NCBI GenBank assembly: GCA_905221605.1
Contig: CAJNDS010002518.1
Location: forward strand, 1 to 64,000
Source of the DNA: Symbiodinium natans
Lineage: Eukaryota > Sar > Dinophyceae > Suessiales > Symbiodiniaceae
DNA length: 64,000 bases
Direction of reading: 5' to 3'
The first letter of the stretch is position 1. Each line of letters begins with the position of its first letter. The notes beneath the pieces were generated by a model. It saw only the letters and a list, made by a program, of their open reading frames with translations, did not search any database and was not told the DNA's origin. Position numbers and translations under genes: made by a program. This document shows positions 10,842 through 21,010 of the stretch, piece by piece.

Positions 10842-13429
10842 ACTACACTGGTCACTGGCGACAGTTCTCAGTCCACGACTCTACTGGCGGCTTTGGTTGC
10901 CTCCCATGCAGGATTCGACAAAGAACATGCGTCGGTGTCAAAAACTTGCCACCCCAGTTCGTCCGGTCCTCTCAATGGAATACAACTCAACGTCGAACGT
11001 CAGCGGACCAGTGGGTTTGCTGGTAGCCTCAGAGCTTCATACGACGAAACTGGGGCCAAGTTGCCAGGACCTAACTTGCAGCTTTCACAGCGTCTGAAGG
11101 CACATTGAAGAAATTGCTCTAGGTTAGAACAGTTGAGCTTATGGCCAAGAGACAGACTCGTTGTTGCCAAAAGCCAGCTCTGGAGGGATCCAAAACCGGC
11201 GTGACTCACCAGGTGCCATCATCTGAAGTCCTGCAAGCCCAGAGTATACTGAGTAGACACCAAAATGCAGAGCGTCGCCTCTTCCATGTTGCATGCGAAA
11301 CAACTTGCAACAACGCACTGCTGTGTCAACTGCCTTGCCCGCGAAAACACTTTCAAGCGCAACTCAAAACCTTCAAAGCAGTTTCAGGTACCTACTGGGG
11401 GCGCACACTTTTCGCGCCTTAAACCCCCCCTAAGCCCCCCCCCCCCCCCCAAGTTTCCTTAAGCCCCCAATAAGCCCAAGATCTGCATTCTCTCAACAGA
11501 CCCGTCTGCAGAAGTCTTGCCGATACTAAGAGGTTGTCAGAAATGGCAATGCAGTAGTAGGTATGCAACGCAGTATGAATAGCTATACACAGAAAGTTTC
11601 AAAGATGCGTTTCCGTCCTTCAGTCCATCCAGGCATGACCGAGTTCACGCGAACCAAGCGCTTCTCGTTTCTGCTGCTGTCGATCCTGAGACTTTTCAGG
11701 CCTGCTGACGCTATCTAAGCAACTTCAGAAGGGCGCCAGTCAATCCAAAGAGCATCTTGCCAGCTGGTGTCCACCCCGTGTAATCAATCAAAACCTGCAC
11801 GGGGGCACAGCGGCACAATCACCCAACGATCCGGACGAGCGCATGTGGACGAGCGCACGTGGACTCGATTGTGTCGCACTTGCATCGTGAGGCGTAGTCT
11901 CCAGCCTTGTCCCAAGCCTGCGGCCGCTCACAAGATGGATTCCTCGTGAGGTCAACTCCCCAAGCATTGGGAAGACCAGCTGGCTATCATGGACACGATG
12001 CTTTGCGGCGCAGGCGCGTGAGAGGAATAGACTTGGACAGCGCGCATGTCGGCCGCAGAAGCAGCTTCGACTTCAAACCACCTGAGAGCAATGCCATTAC
12101 TGTTGCACACACTGTACATCTGTACGCACAGTTGTGCACACTTCTGAGCAGCACAACTTTACACAAACTCTCTGCCAACCAGTGAGCATCAATCACGTCA
12201 CAGTCTGCTTGTGTGTCTGATTTTTTCTAGAAGTCACCAGGCTAGAGCCATTTTAACTTTGGAAAGGAAAGCAGCGGCGAATCCAAAGCACCAGCTCCTC
12301 TAAGCTGATAAGACAGGCCCAAGCCACTCGAGGTGATCTCGACATCGCTGGGTGGCTGGGCGACATCTTTGGGAGCTGAGGGATCCAAGAACCCCAGGTC
12401 AAGGCCTCAGCCGACACGGAATTGTTTGGGGTTTTGGGGTTTAAAGTTTTGGGGTTTGGGGTTTTAAGTTTTGGGGTTTAGGGTCAAAGGACGACATGTC
12501 TCAAGTGCGAATGCCCACCTGGCGCAGCATAGGCAGGCAAGCTCTCCGCAACTCCAGCGGAAGCTGCTGCGTTGAAAAACAATCGTCTCCTGGAACAGAT
12601 CACCACTTCCTCAAAATGTCAATTTGGGCAAGAAAACACCAAGCCAGTACCAGTAGGACTGCTTGATGTGCAGCTGTAAAGGGCCCCAGGCAGGAACCTC
12701 CAAGAGCCTGGCAATGGCAGCCCGCGCCTGACTGTCCAAGAAGGGGTCGGAACTGCAGCCGCCGATCTGCGATTGTATAGCCTAACAGGGCTTTATGGTC
12801 CCTGTCCCCGGTCATGACTTTGCAATCTTTGCTATTGCAATCCTCAAGAATGAGAACTCGGCGCTCTGGGACCCCAGCGCAGCAACTGCTAAGCCAGCCA
12901 GGATGAAGGCTGACTGGAGTCTGCGACGTGGCATTGCCATGGCAACGTTCTTCCCGCGCGAACTCACAAGCTAACCAGAAGTTGTCAAGTGCACGGAAAA
13001 GCGCTGCTCTAAGCCTTCCCGAAGATAAATCTGCTTGCTTAATTACTGGGATTCTGCTCTGCTTCTGCCAATAGGGGTGTCACGTTGCGTGGCCTACGTC
13101 TGGAGGCTGCACAGAGCATGGTGATCTATGGTGCCCTATCGATCAAGTGGGAATGTGCTTTGCCACTTGAAGCTGAGATGTCGCAGCAGCGCGCAAACAT
13201 TTTCTCAAGGTTCTGGTGCCTACCCCCGGCATCCTGCATCCGAGTGCGCCACACATGCTGTTGCTGCTGAATCATAGCCCTTGGCACGACGTGCTGAAAC
13301 AAAGTAGGGCAGCTGACATCCTAGAAGCAACTTAGGAGCCAGCAGAGGCACGCGGGGGCCTTCCGGGAGAGGCTGCAAAACTTGGCCGGGAAGAGGCTCG
13401 GTGTCTTCTCGAGCAAACGTCGATCTCAC
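10842..13429. other. No gene resolved; telomere-like and C-rich spots
   Basis: The stretch holds a poly-C run with CCCCTAAG-like bases at about 11424-11470 and the TTTTGGGG-type block described separately. A minus-strand acceptor-like site near 11082 is followed by a short open frame that might be an exon of the 10-kb gene. Nothing else could be supported. Confidence 0.35.
12421..12482 (+). repeat. Degenerate TTTTGGGG / TTTAGGG telomere-like block
   Basis: The bases alternate GTTTTGGGGTTT and TTTGGGG with irregular spacing and end in TTTAGGG. The block is short and internal to the sequence. Confidence 0.6.
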
Positions 13430-13624
13430 CATCGCCGGATTGATAACCTGGCACACTAGAGCAGCTAGAGTCTGTTTTGAGAAGCTGAGCCGAACATTAG
13501 AGTCTGAGCCAAGAACCATCGCCATGGCTACAGCGTCCCTACACCGTCAGAGCAACTTACAGCAACCATCATCAACGGCAAGCAAAGCATTGTAAAGCAA
13601 CTGCCTCAAAATGCAAAGCCACAT
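13430..13624 (-). CDS. 5' exons of a short-intron hypothetical gene
   Basis: Exon 1 runs 13624-13561 from an ATG (21 codons plus one base, starting MWLCILRQLLYNALLAVDDGC is one residue over the reporting limit, so only its hydrophobic start MWLCILRQLLYNALLA is noted). Intron 13528-13560 is 33 nt with donor GTAAGT and acceptor GACGCTGTAG. Exon 2 starts at 13527, restores the frame (T/CC = Ser) and encodes 32 more residues to a GTGAGA donor after 13430. The frame also remains open past this site to 13220, so the donor use is uncertain. The hydrophobic start could be a signal peptide. The ATG lies 100 nt downstream of the stop of the Cys-rich gene on the same strand. Confidence 0.45.
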
Positions 13625-13723
13625 GCAGATCATCTAAGCGGCCAGGCGAAACCCAATGCGCGCACACAGCCTGCAAAGCTCCTTTGTTCGAATATGCCAA
13701 GCACGAATCTGCTGTGCTGCGGC

Positions 13724-14368
13724 TCATTTCGGGCACACAGGGCAGCATTGGCCATTGTCGGTCGTCGGCATGATCTCCTCCTCTTCACACATCGTTGGGA
13801 AGCACCACACGTACGGGCACATGTCACTCTCGGCCGCACCAAACTTACCCGTGGCTCCGACAATCTTTGGCTCGATCTTGATGGCAGGATTGACGCAATA
13901 TGCGCAGCAATGGCCGTCGTACTTTGTTGCGGTGAATCCAGTGGGGCATTTCAGCTCCCCACAAACGACATCCTCACAGGCATCCACGATTGCCTCAGAA
14001 GCCTTCAATTGCACCAGCATCTTTGTCTGCCTGTCCTGGTCCATACCGACAACTGCATTGCCGTTCAGGAGGCTAACCGGAAAGGTGTCCAGCGTTTCGT
14101 CGGTGTTCTCGGTGTCCTCGGCGCCCTCCTCGGCGTCTTCCTCAGTGGCCTCCATGGGCTCGGCCTCCACGGGCTCGGACTCGACGGACTCGGGCTCGAC
14201 GGACTCGGGCTCGACGGGCTCGACGGACTCGGGCTCAACGGGCTCGGGCTCAACGGGCTCGACGGACTCGACGGGCTCAGTTGGCTGATTGGATCCCCGG
14301 AAGTATGTGGAAAGACCAAGGTGCACCAGGGCAAAGATCAGCAAGATCTGGCGACCCATGTGGCCCAT
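13724..14368 (-). CDS. Secreted protein with acidic Pro-Val-Glu repeat and two Cys modules
   Basis: I start at the ATG at 14368 (214 residues) because a hydrophobic signal-peptide-like stretch follows at once (ILLIFALVHLGLS); the frame is open up to 14611. Residues ~30-70 form an EPVEPES-type repeat rich in Glu and Pro. The C-terminal half carries two modules with nearly the same spacing: C-x4-C-x4-C-x12-CC-x2-C and C-x4-C-x4-C-x13-CC-x2-C, ending CCPVCPK. The closing CCxxC resembles von Willebrand factor C-type and similar extracellular Cys-rich domains, but the modules are shorter than typical VWC, so that assignment is an inference. A cell-surface or secreted role is likely; the partner is unknown. 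The gene is read on the same strand as its neighbours. Confidence 0.7.
   Translation of the reverse strand: MGHMGRQILLIFALVHLGLSTYFRGSNQPTEPVESVEPVEPEPVEPESVEPVEPESVEPESVESEPVEAEPMEATEEDAEEGAEDTENTDETLDTFPVSLLNGNAVVGMDQDRQTKMLVQLKASEAIVDACEDVVCGELKCPTGFTATKYDGHCCAYCVNPAIKIEPKIVGATGKFGAAESDMCPYVWCFPTMCEEEEIMPTTDNGQCCPVCPK
14140..14285. repeat. Coding minisatellite (Glu-Pro-Val-Glu)
   Basis: The plus strand repeats CGGGCTCGACGGACT-type units of 9-18 bases inside the Cys-rich gene, giving the EPVEPES peptide repeat. The unit size keeps the reading frame, so length change would be tolerated. Confidence 0.8.
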
Positions 14369-14399
14369 GTTGAAAGGGCAGCGATGGCAAAGCCAAACT

Positions 14400-17300
14400 T
14401 CAATTGAGGCTGGGAGTTGAGCAAGTTGAGCAGCTCGTGCTGCAGACAGATGTCTGATAAGGTGTGATTCCGGTATGTAACACGATGAAATGCGAATGCA
14501 CAGGATGTTTCGGGCTTTGTGAGTCAGGCTGTCCCCCTCTTGCCGCTCAAAACCAACCAGCCTGATTGTTTTTTTTGCTTCGGCGGCTTGCATTCTCAGG
14601 CTTCTTCCCAAGGTGCCGTGACCTTGTTAGGCTCAGTGCCGGAGTCTTCAACCCCCTCACTAGCAGATGGATCCCACCGATCTCTGACGTCAACACACTC
14701 CAGCCTGCGAACACAGGCGCATCAGCAGGCCGAAGAGGTTGAATAAGTGTAGGAAGACACGTGTCATTGATCTAACACACCGACCTTGCAAAGTAAGTTC
14801 CTGAGTATAACTGAGCTGTAAGCACTAAATGGGCCTCATCCCAATTGAAACTTCATCATCCTCGCCCCTCTTCTTGTGCTTGCTCGACTTGACATGCCTG
14901 ATGCTCAACGGAGTCGTGCGAAATACACACCTCTCATGCAGAACTAACGTGTCCTGGGGGCAAACTCCTGCATGGCCGGCATCAAGGCGATGGCAGGAAC
15001 CTGCGCAGAGGGGCAGATGACAGGCTGAAAAACATGATCGGTCTTGCTCCCTCTGCTCGGACCTTGAGCTTCTCCCCACTCTCGCCCTGGCCGAAAGGAA
15101 AGCCGCCCAGCATTCAAACGCACATGTAAGGGGCCATGCCAGCGCCTCATCTTCGCGCAGGAAGCGTCCAGCCAGCAATATGGCCTGTCCAAATGCAGAA
15201 ACCTCTGCTGCATGTGAGCACCTTTATGCTGCATAAGGGCCGAATAGCACCTGCAAGCGATTTCCGTCCGGGCTACAAAACGCAAGGAGGACTTCCAACC
15301 AATCTCAGGAGCGCAGAGCAACCAAATGATAAGGCCTTAACAGCCAGGTGGAGTTGGCCCGCGCCACGGCCCAAAACCACGGCAACTGCATTTTCCCTGA
15401 AGGACAGCCCGGGTTTCGAAGCTTGGGAAAGCAGTGCTTGCACCTAGGCATGTCTGCATGGGAACACCTACCTCGGCAGGTTTCTCCCTGACGGTTCTTC
15501 TCCTCTCTCCCCATCCACGGTTCTCTTCTTCGCCCCTATCTGACCTATCTCGTGAACTTCTTTCTGCAACCATCTCGCCAGTATGCCGAGTCATGTGGAC
15601 AAGGAAGCACATCGAGAACCAGCTAGTTCTCTCATTCATTGGGGATGTTTTAAAGCGGTACGCTGCATGCTTTTAACAAAGCTTCACGACTTTCCCAATC
15701 CAGAGCTATCAACAAGAGCTGTCAACAACAAGGAGCTTCCACTCTCAGTTCGGGCTTCTGCGGGTACCCAAGAACGGCTTTCTTACTTTTCCCTTCCATT
15801 CCTCCCATGGCAGCACGAATGCTTTGAAACAAGAACCCATCCTGAGGCGGCTCTTCACAGCCGCAGCCATCTTTGAAATTTTTTCCTTGACGCCTGCCGC
15901 GGCAACCCACACATGTGGCGACTCTGCAAGCATCTTCAAGCATCGTACCTACGCGCACCTACGTAGCTACATGGGAAAGGCGCTCCTGTGGCCAGGACCT
16001 GCTTTTCATCCACAGTCACATCTTCTAACCTGACAAGGTGGCCGAAACTTCAAAATTTCAACTCTGCAGGGGCGCTTCAACAGCCTTGGCCGCGGTAGAA
16101 GCATGCACTCGAAGAAGAGGACATTAGAAACTTCATCCTCCACTCCCCGGACAGGAGAATGAGCTTCTCCAACAAACCCCCACGCAAATGTCAGCTGGAG
16201 CCTCCCCATCACTGCCGACACTTCTTATCTCCTTGAAGTATGGCACTGCTCCGAGGACCTGCTCACAACTGCATAGCTCAAGTAACCCGCATGATGAAGT
16301 GGCAGAATCGCGGAGACGACCTGTTCACCTTTCAGGTCGCTTCCTTGAAGCATCCTCAGGGTTTCTCAACAAGTAAGCTTCGTGCACATGCAGCCACTGT
16401 CTTTTCAGGGTAGATACATGGCCCCTCAGTGTCGGCCCTTAAAAGGGGACCCATTTGTGTAGCTCTTGTATACCTTGTACAACCCAAGGCTTCGGAACCC
16501 TCTTAACGGAGGTAAAGGACCATATTAAGGGCCCGTCTAACTACCTGTCTACAAAGCTTCTTGAACCAAGTGGCTCATTGGCCCGCGAAATTGCCTCAAG
16601 TGCAACAGCATCAACACATGTCAACACCATGTTTGCATTCATGAAATGCTGCAGCTGGGAAACCTTCAGCACCTCGTTCGTCGGACGAGCTCCAATGGTA
16701 CGCAAAACCACGCGTCCAGTCAACTGCATCCGCTTCTTGATCCTAGTTGCTATACCTCAGCCGCTGATGATAAAAAAAAACCCAAAAAGCGAAGCATCTG
16801 CATGTATGACATCGAAGACACGTTTTGCACGAAAGTCGTTGGAAACGAAAATGTGTCCATTCTGGTCCTCCATGCTGCCCCCACGTCTTCATGAAACCAA
16901 AGACTGCACCTAAACACTTACCATTGACCAGTCCTGTTTTTCTCGCCACTTTCTTTGCCGAGTTTGGTTTGCTTCCCTGGGCACGGGATCGGTCAACAAA
17001 CCGTACCTGCAAATACAGCAAAGTGTGGTGAATGTGGTGCTTCACCGGCCTTCCCGGAACCGACGCGGACTGATCCGTTTTGGACCAAATCGTGTCAACC
17101 TCGGGTCACTATCACAGACCATAGATGCGTTTCTTGTGCGTCGTCACTTGCACCATGATGCGAACGTGGGCTCCTCAGCCCCTGGCCATTGCACTCTCTG
17201 AACTGTCAGCTTGATGCAAACCCACCTGGATAAGGCAGGAAAAAGACAGGCTTGATTTGAACGTCCAACTGCAGCATTCAACCAGCACTCTCTGCCGTCA

Positions 17301-17738
17301 TGCTGCCAGTGGTCTCCGCACCACATTTCTGTGTTGGTTCGCAGTGACAAGCGCACTGACAAACGCACTGAAGCTGCACAGCTTCACAGCCACCTCAGAC
17401 AAATGCCAAACTTTACGTTTTGAGCTGATTAGCATTGTTTGGATGTCCACCGCTGCATGCCGGCAGAGAGTCAAGAGTGCTCAGCACAGCAATCCAAATC
17501 CGCGGTTGCCGCTGCTTCGTCATAAGTGAAAAAGCGTTTTTATTAACTGTCAATGCACATTTGTACATGAGAGCAAACCAGACGCGACATCTTCATGCAC
17601 TGGCTGTTGCACAGGGGGTGATTGAACAAAGATGACGCAAAATGATGAAGAATCACAAAGCTCATATCTAACATTCATGCAATTGTTACTGTTGTTCAGA
17701 ACGCTGCATACCATTGACACCCATGTCTTGAGTTGTTC
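14400..17738. other. Gene-bearing but unresolved minus-strand region
   Basis: Fragments of coding character appear on the minus strand without a confident full model: a terminal frame ending at 14825 (EDDEVSIGMRPI-stop), one ending at 15722, and at 16.8-17.0 kb an exon-like segment between a TGTATTTGCAG acceptor (17010) and a GTAAGT donor (near 16922), followed by another open stretch. Phases could not be reconciled by hand. They suggest more short-intron genes in the same orientation. Confidence 0.35.
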
Positions 17739-18244
17739 TCAACCACCGTGGCTGCGTGCAAAAAACAAAATCAGAAGTTGAAACATCACGTAAACTGTAA
17801 ATCTCGAGGCCCACATCAAAACACGGTTTGCAAGCCGCAAAACATGATTCTAAAAGAACAGCAAGGCCAACGTTGGAATTCAACTACCTTGGCAAAATGA
17901 CGCTCCCAGGCCCAATGCAAAACTGCTGGATTCACAACAAATCCTTGTCGCCCTTTCTCCTTTTTCTCTTGGCGAAAAAGCGTATGAAGTATGCGGCTAT
18001 TCTGTAGAACCCAACAAGACCGAACGCCATCGGCCCGTTCCTGCAAGAGCTTGCCAACCCTAAAGACGAGTATCAATTCAACTTCCACAAGCGGCACTGC
18101 CAAATTGTATTCACATTGCATGCCATAGGCCATACATGTGACATTCGCCTGGCTGAAAGGGATGCACTGTCCACCTCGAATGCCCCCCGCTCTGATCCAC
18201 ACTTCACAACAGCTTGCGGAGAAGCTGATGGCACTGGTTCCCAT
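17739..18244 (-). CDS. 3' part of hypothetical gene with C-terminal membrane segment
   Basis: An open frame from 18244 down to 17888 joins, across a 38-nt intron at 17850-17887 (donor GTAGTT, acceptor CTTGCTGTTCTTTTAG), to a last exon 17849-17739 that ends in TGA after 36 residues. The phase is 0 on both sides. Without the intron the frame ends shortly after. The last exon encodes a hydrophobic stretch, VYVMFQLLILFFA, close to the C-terminus, so a tail-anchored or membrane protein is possible. The 5' end is unresolved; another frame at 18073-18342 may hold the preceding exon. I recognise no domain. Confidence 0.5.
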
Positions 18245-18478
18245 GTTGCTGGCAATCTTCCAAAGTCGCCGCTCGAATCACATGGTAGTAGCTTGGGGCC
18301 CATCTCCATTGGCGGCCGCCTTTGTTTGCACGTAGATCTCACAACTGAAGAATGTCACTCCTGAACGCATCCACTCGCCGCGAAAAGGCCAGAGTACTTA
18401 ATACATGTCCAAACCTTTCTGCCGGCATGATTCAATTCAATCGACATCAATCACCTCGTAACATGAAGCTTACTCAGC

Positions 18479-18479
<1 letters not shown>

Positions 18480-18519
<40 letters not shown>

Positions 18520-18794
18520 TGACGACGACCGACGACGACGACTGCTGCCACTTCTACTTCTACTTGTACTTCTACTTCTACTTCTACCTCTACTTCTATT
18601 ACTTTCACCCACCGCCACGACGACGACGACGACTACTTCTACTATACTAGTACTAGTACTAGTACTAGTACTGGTACTAGTCCTGGTACTAGCACGAGGG
18701 CTAGTGCTACTGCTGGTGCTGGTGCTGGCGCTGGTCCTGGTCCTGGCCCTGGTACTGGTACTGGTACTAGTACTTGTACTGGCACTATTATTAT

Positions 18795-18835
<41 letters not shown>

Positions 18836-18861
18836 TGACGACTACTACGACTACTACGACG

Positions 18862-18955
<94 letters not shown>

Positions 18956-18989
18956 TACCTCTACTACTACTACTCTACCTCTACTACCT

Positions 18990-19077
<88 letters not shown>

Positions 19078-19079
19078 GT

Positions 19080-19166
<87 letters not shown>

Positions 19167-19211
19167 GTAGTGCTACTAGTGCTACTACTGCTACTACTAC
19201 TACTACTACTG

Positions 19212-19268
<57 letters not shown>

Positions 19269-19271
19269 CTG

Positions 19272-19302
<31 letters not shown>

Positions 19303-19334
19303 GACAACAACTACTACTACTACTAGTACTACTT

Positions 19335-19390
<56 letters not shown>

Positions 19391-19415
19391 GCTACTACTA
19401 CGACTACTACTACAC
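18480..19415. repeat. Trinucleotide microsatellites (ACG)n and (CTA)n
   Basis: (ACG)n covers about 18480-18540. Mixed CTTCTA and ACTAGT/CTGGTA runs follow, then nearly pure (CTA)n from about 18786 to 19415 with scattered CTG and CGA variants. Long poly-Tyr, poly-Leu, poly-Thr and poly-Ser open frames here are products of the repeat. It lies just downstream of the gene at 19434-19904. Confidence 0.95.
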
Positions 19416-19433
19416 AACTCCCAAACGTGGCAA

Positions 19434-19904
19434 CTACAAATACAACGACGAGCCAGTCAACGCGGCTACGTCTTTCCCAGCTGCAGCTGAGCTCTTGGCA
19501 AATTCTTCTATGGTCTTATGCGTGCTGCTGGGGTTTTGGCAATTTTGTTGGACCAGATTCTTATGCTGCACAAGGATGGTTTTGGACATCAACTGGTCTG
19601 GACCTTACAAGAACGCTTTGATCTTCTTATAGGCCTCCTGCACTTTGTCCTTCTTGTGTTCTTCCAGGCTCGGTGCTTTAGAAAACCCAGCATCCTGCTG
19701 ATGCCCCGGATTTCTGCTGTTCTGGAACAGTAATGGCCTGAAATACTTCTGAGACTGCATTGCACTGGCAAAACAAGCGCGGTTGCTGCTTTTTTTGCCC
19801 TCGTCTTTTGAAGGTGAGACAGTTGCAGGCGCGAAAACCAAAGTACACAACCAAAAACCACACACAACCACAAAAACCCGCAGCAATCCGATCAAAAGCG
19901 CCAA
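19434..19904 (-). CDS. Small secreted or membrane-anchored hypothetical protein
   Basis: The ATG at 19904 starts a strongly hydrophobic stretch (GLLRVFVVVCGFWLCTLVFA), typical of a signal peptide or anchor. A Lys/Glu-rich segment with PSLEEHKKDKVQEAYKKIK follows. The frame meets TAA at 19605 and then continues in the same frame with good coding character to TAG at 19434. A GTAAGG donor at 19608 sits exactly over that stop. Splicing to the CCCCAG acceptor before 19527 (81-nt intron, 19528-19608) keeps the phase, so I infer one intron. If it is not spliced, the product is 99 residues. I recognise no family. Confidence 0.5.
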
Positions 19905-20514
19905 ACGTCAAACTGTACTTGAAAAGAAGTCGTGACCACAAAGAAGCAACTGCTACGCAGAGGTTCTCATCCAGGCTCAGTACACCAGCTAACAGGCTTC
20001 CGGTTACCTGGGAAGTACATTGCCTAAGTGCCAGCTAGCAGCCTGAAAGTCTTGCGCTGCGCGGAGCTGTTACAAAAGGAGCTCCGCAGCAACCGATTTT
20101 TTGAAAGTGCTTGAATAGGTTAAAGCAGCAGTTTCTTGCATCCTTTTGGGCCATCTGGCAAAAGTTTTACTTTCTGCTGAGGCCTTCCGGAGAAGTTTGA
20201 GGCAGTAGTTTGAGATGGCTTGATCACTCTAAGCCCTCCAAGGAAAGTTAAAGCAACATTTTGAAGAAGCCTATCACTTCTAGATCTTCAGGCAGCAGTT
20301 TGAGAGCTTAATTTTTTGGCCTTCTAAAAACCTAGAGGCATTGTGAGAGTCAACCCACTACTTCTGATTGCCATACTGCAGAAGGGCGGGCGATCTTCTG
20401 CAGAAGACTGTAGGCAAGGTGTCCAAGATGCCGAGCAAGGTTCGGGGGGGGGGGGAGGGTTCGAACGGGTTCAGCTTCAGGTTCGAGGGGGGGAGGGGAA
20501 CAACAACATTGAGA
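19905..20514. other. Gene-free stretch with G-rich patch
   Basis: Loose repeats of GCAGTTTGA-type bases occur between 20110 and 20330. Poly-G patches at about 20443-20500 precede the 3' tail of the first LINE copy. No gene was seen. Confidence 0.4.
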
Positions 20515-20704
20515 ACCTGGGTTCAACCTGGGTTCAACCTGGGTTCAACCAGGTTAAACCTGGGTTCAATTTTTTTCCAAGTTAAGCGAACAAATGCGAT
20601 CTACCTTCTTGGTGTTTGGGTTGTGAAAACCCGTGCCTCTATTCCGGCACATCTGATGGCCCTCTTGGCCCTGTAGTACAGGGGAAAGACACCTCCTCCT
20701 AAGC

Positions 20705-21010
20705 TCTTTGGGATGCTACCAGAGGTTGTACCTCATGAGAGGATTGAACCTTCTGGCAAAACATTCCTCAAGGTTTCTGGTGCACCAGGTGCACACCGTG
20801 AGAGGAAATTGGCCAGGAGTGTTCTCTGGCAGCGAGGATGAACCTCAGCTTATCATTCTTTGGGATGCTACCAAAGGTACCTCATGAGAGGTTAGATCTC
20901 CTGACAAGCCATTCCCTCAAGGCCGCTGGTGTACCTGACGCAGGCTGAAAGAGGGGATCGGTCAGGAGTGGCTTCTCTGGAAGCGAGGATGACCTTCACT
21001 TTATCCTCAC
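20705..21010. repeat. Two-unit ~150-bp repeat in LINE 3' UTR (copy 1)
   Basis: GGGATGCTACCA...CTCATGAGAGG...AGCGAGGATGA occurs twice, starting at about 20711 and 20861. Copy 2 has the same pair, at about 28732 and 28888. The units therefore predate the two insertions. Confidence 0.7.

Noticed and set aside
18774-19490. Long poly-Tyr/poly-Leu open frames
   Set aside because: They are the three frames of the (CTA)n microsatellite.
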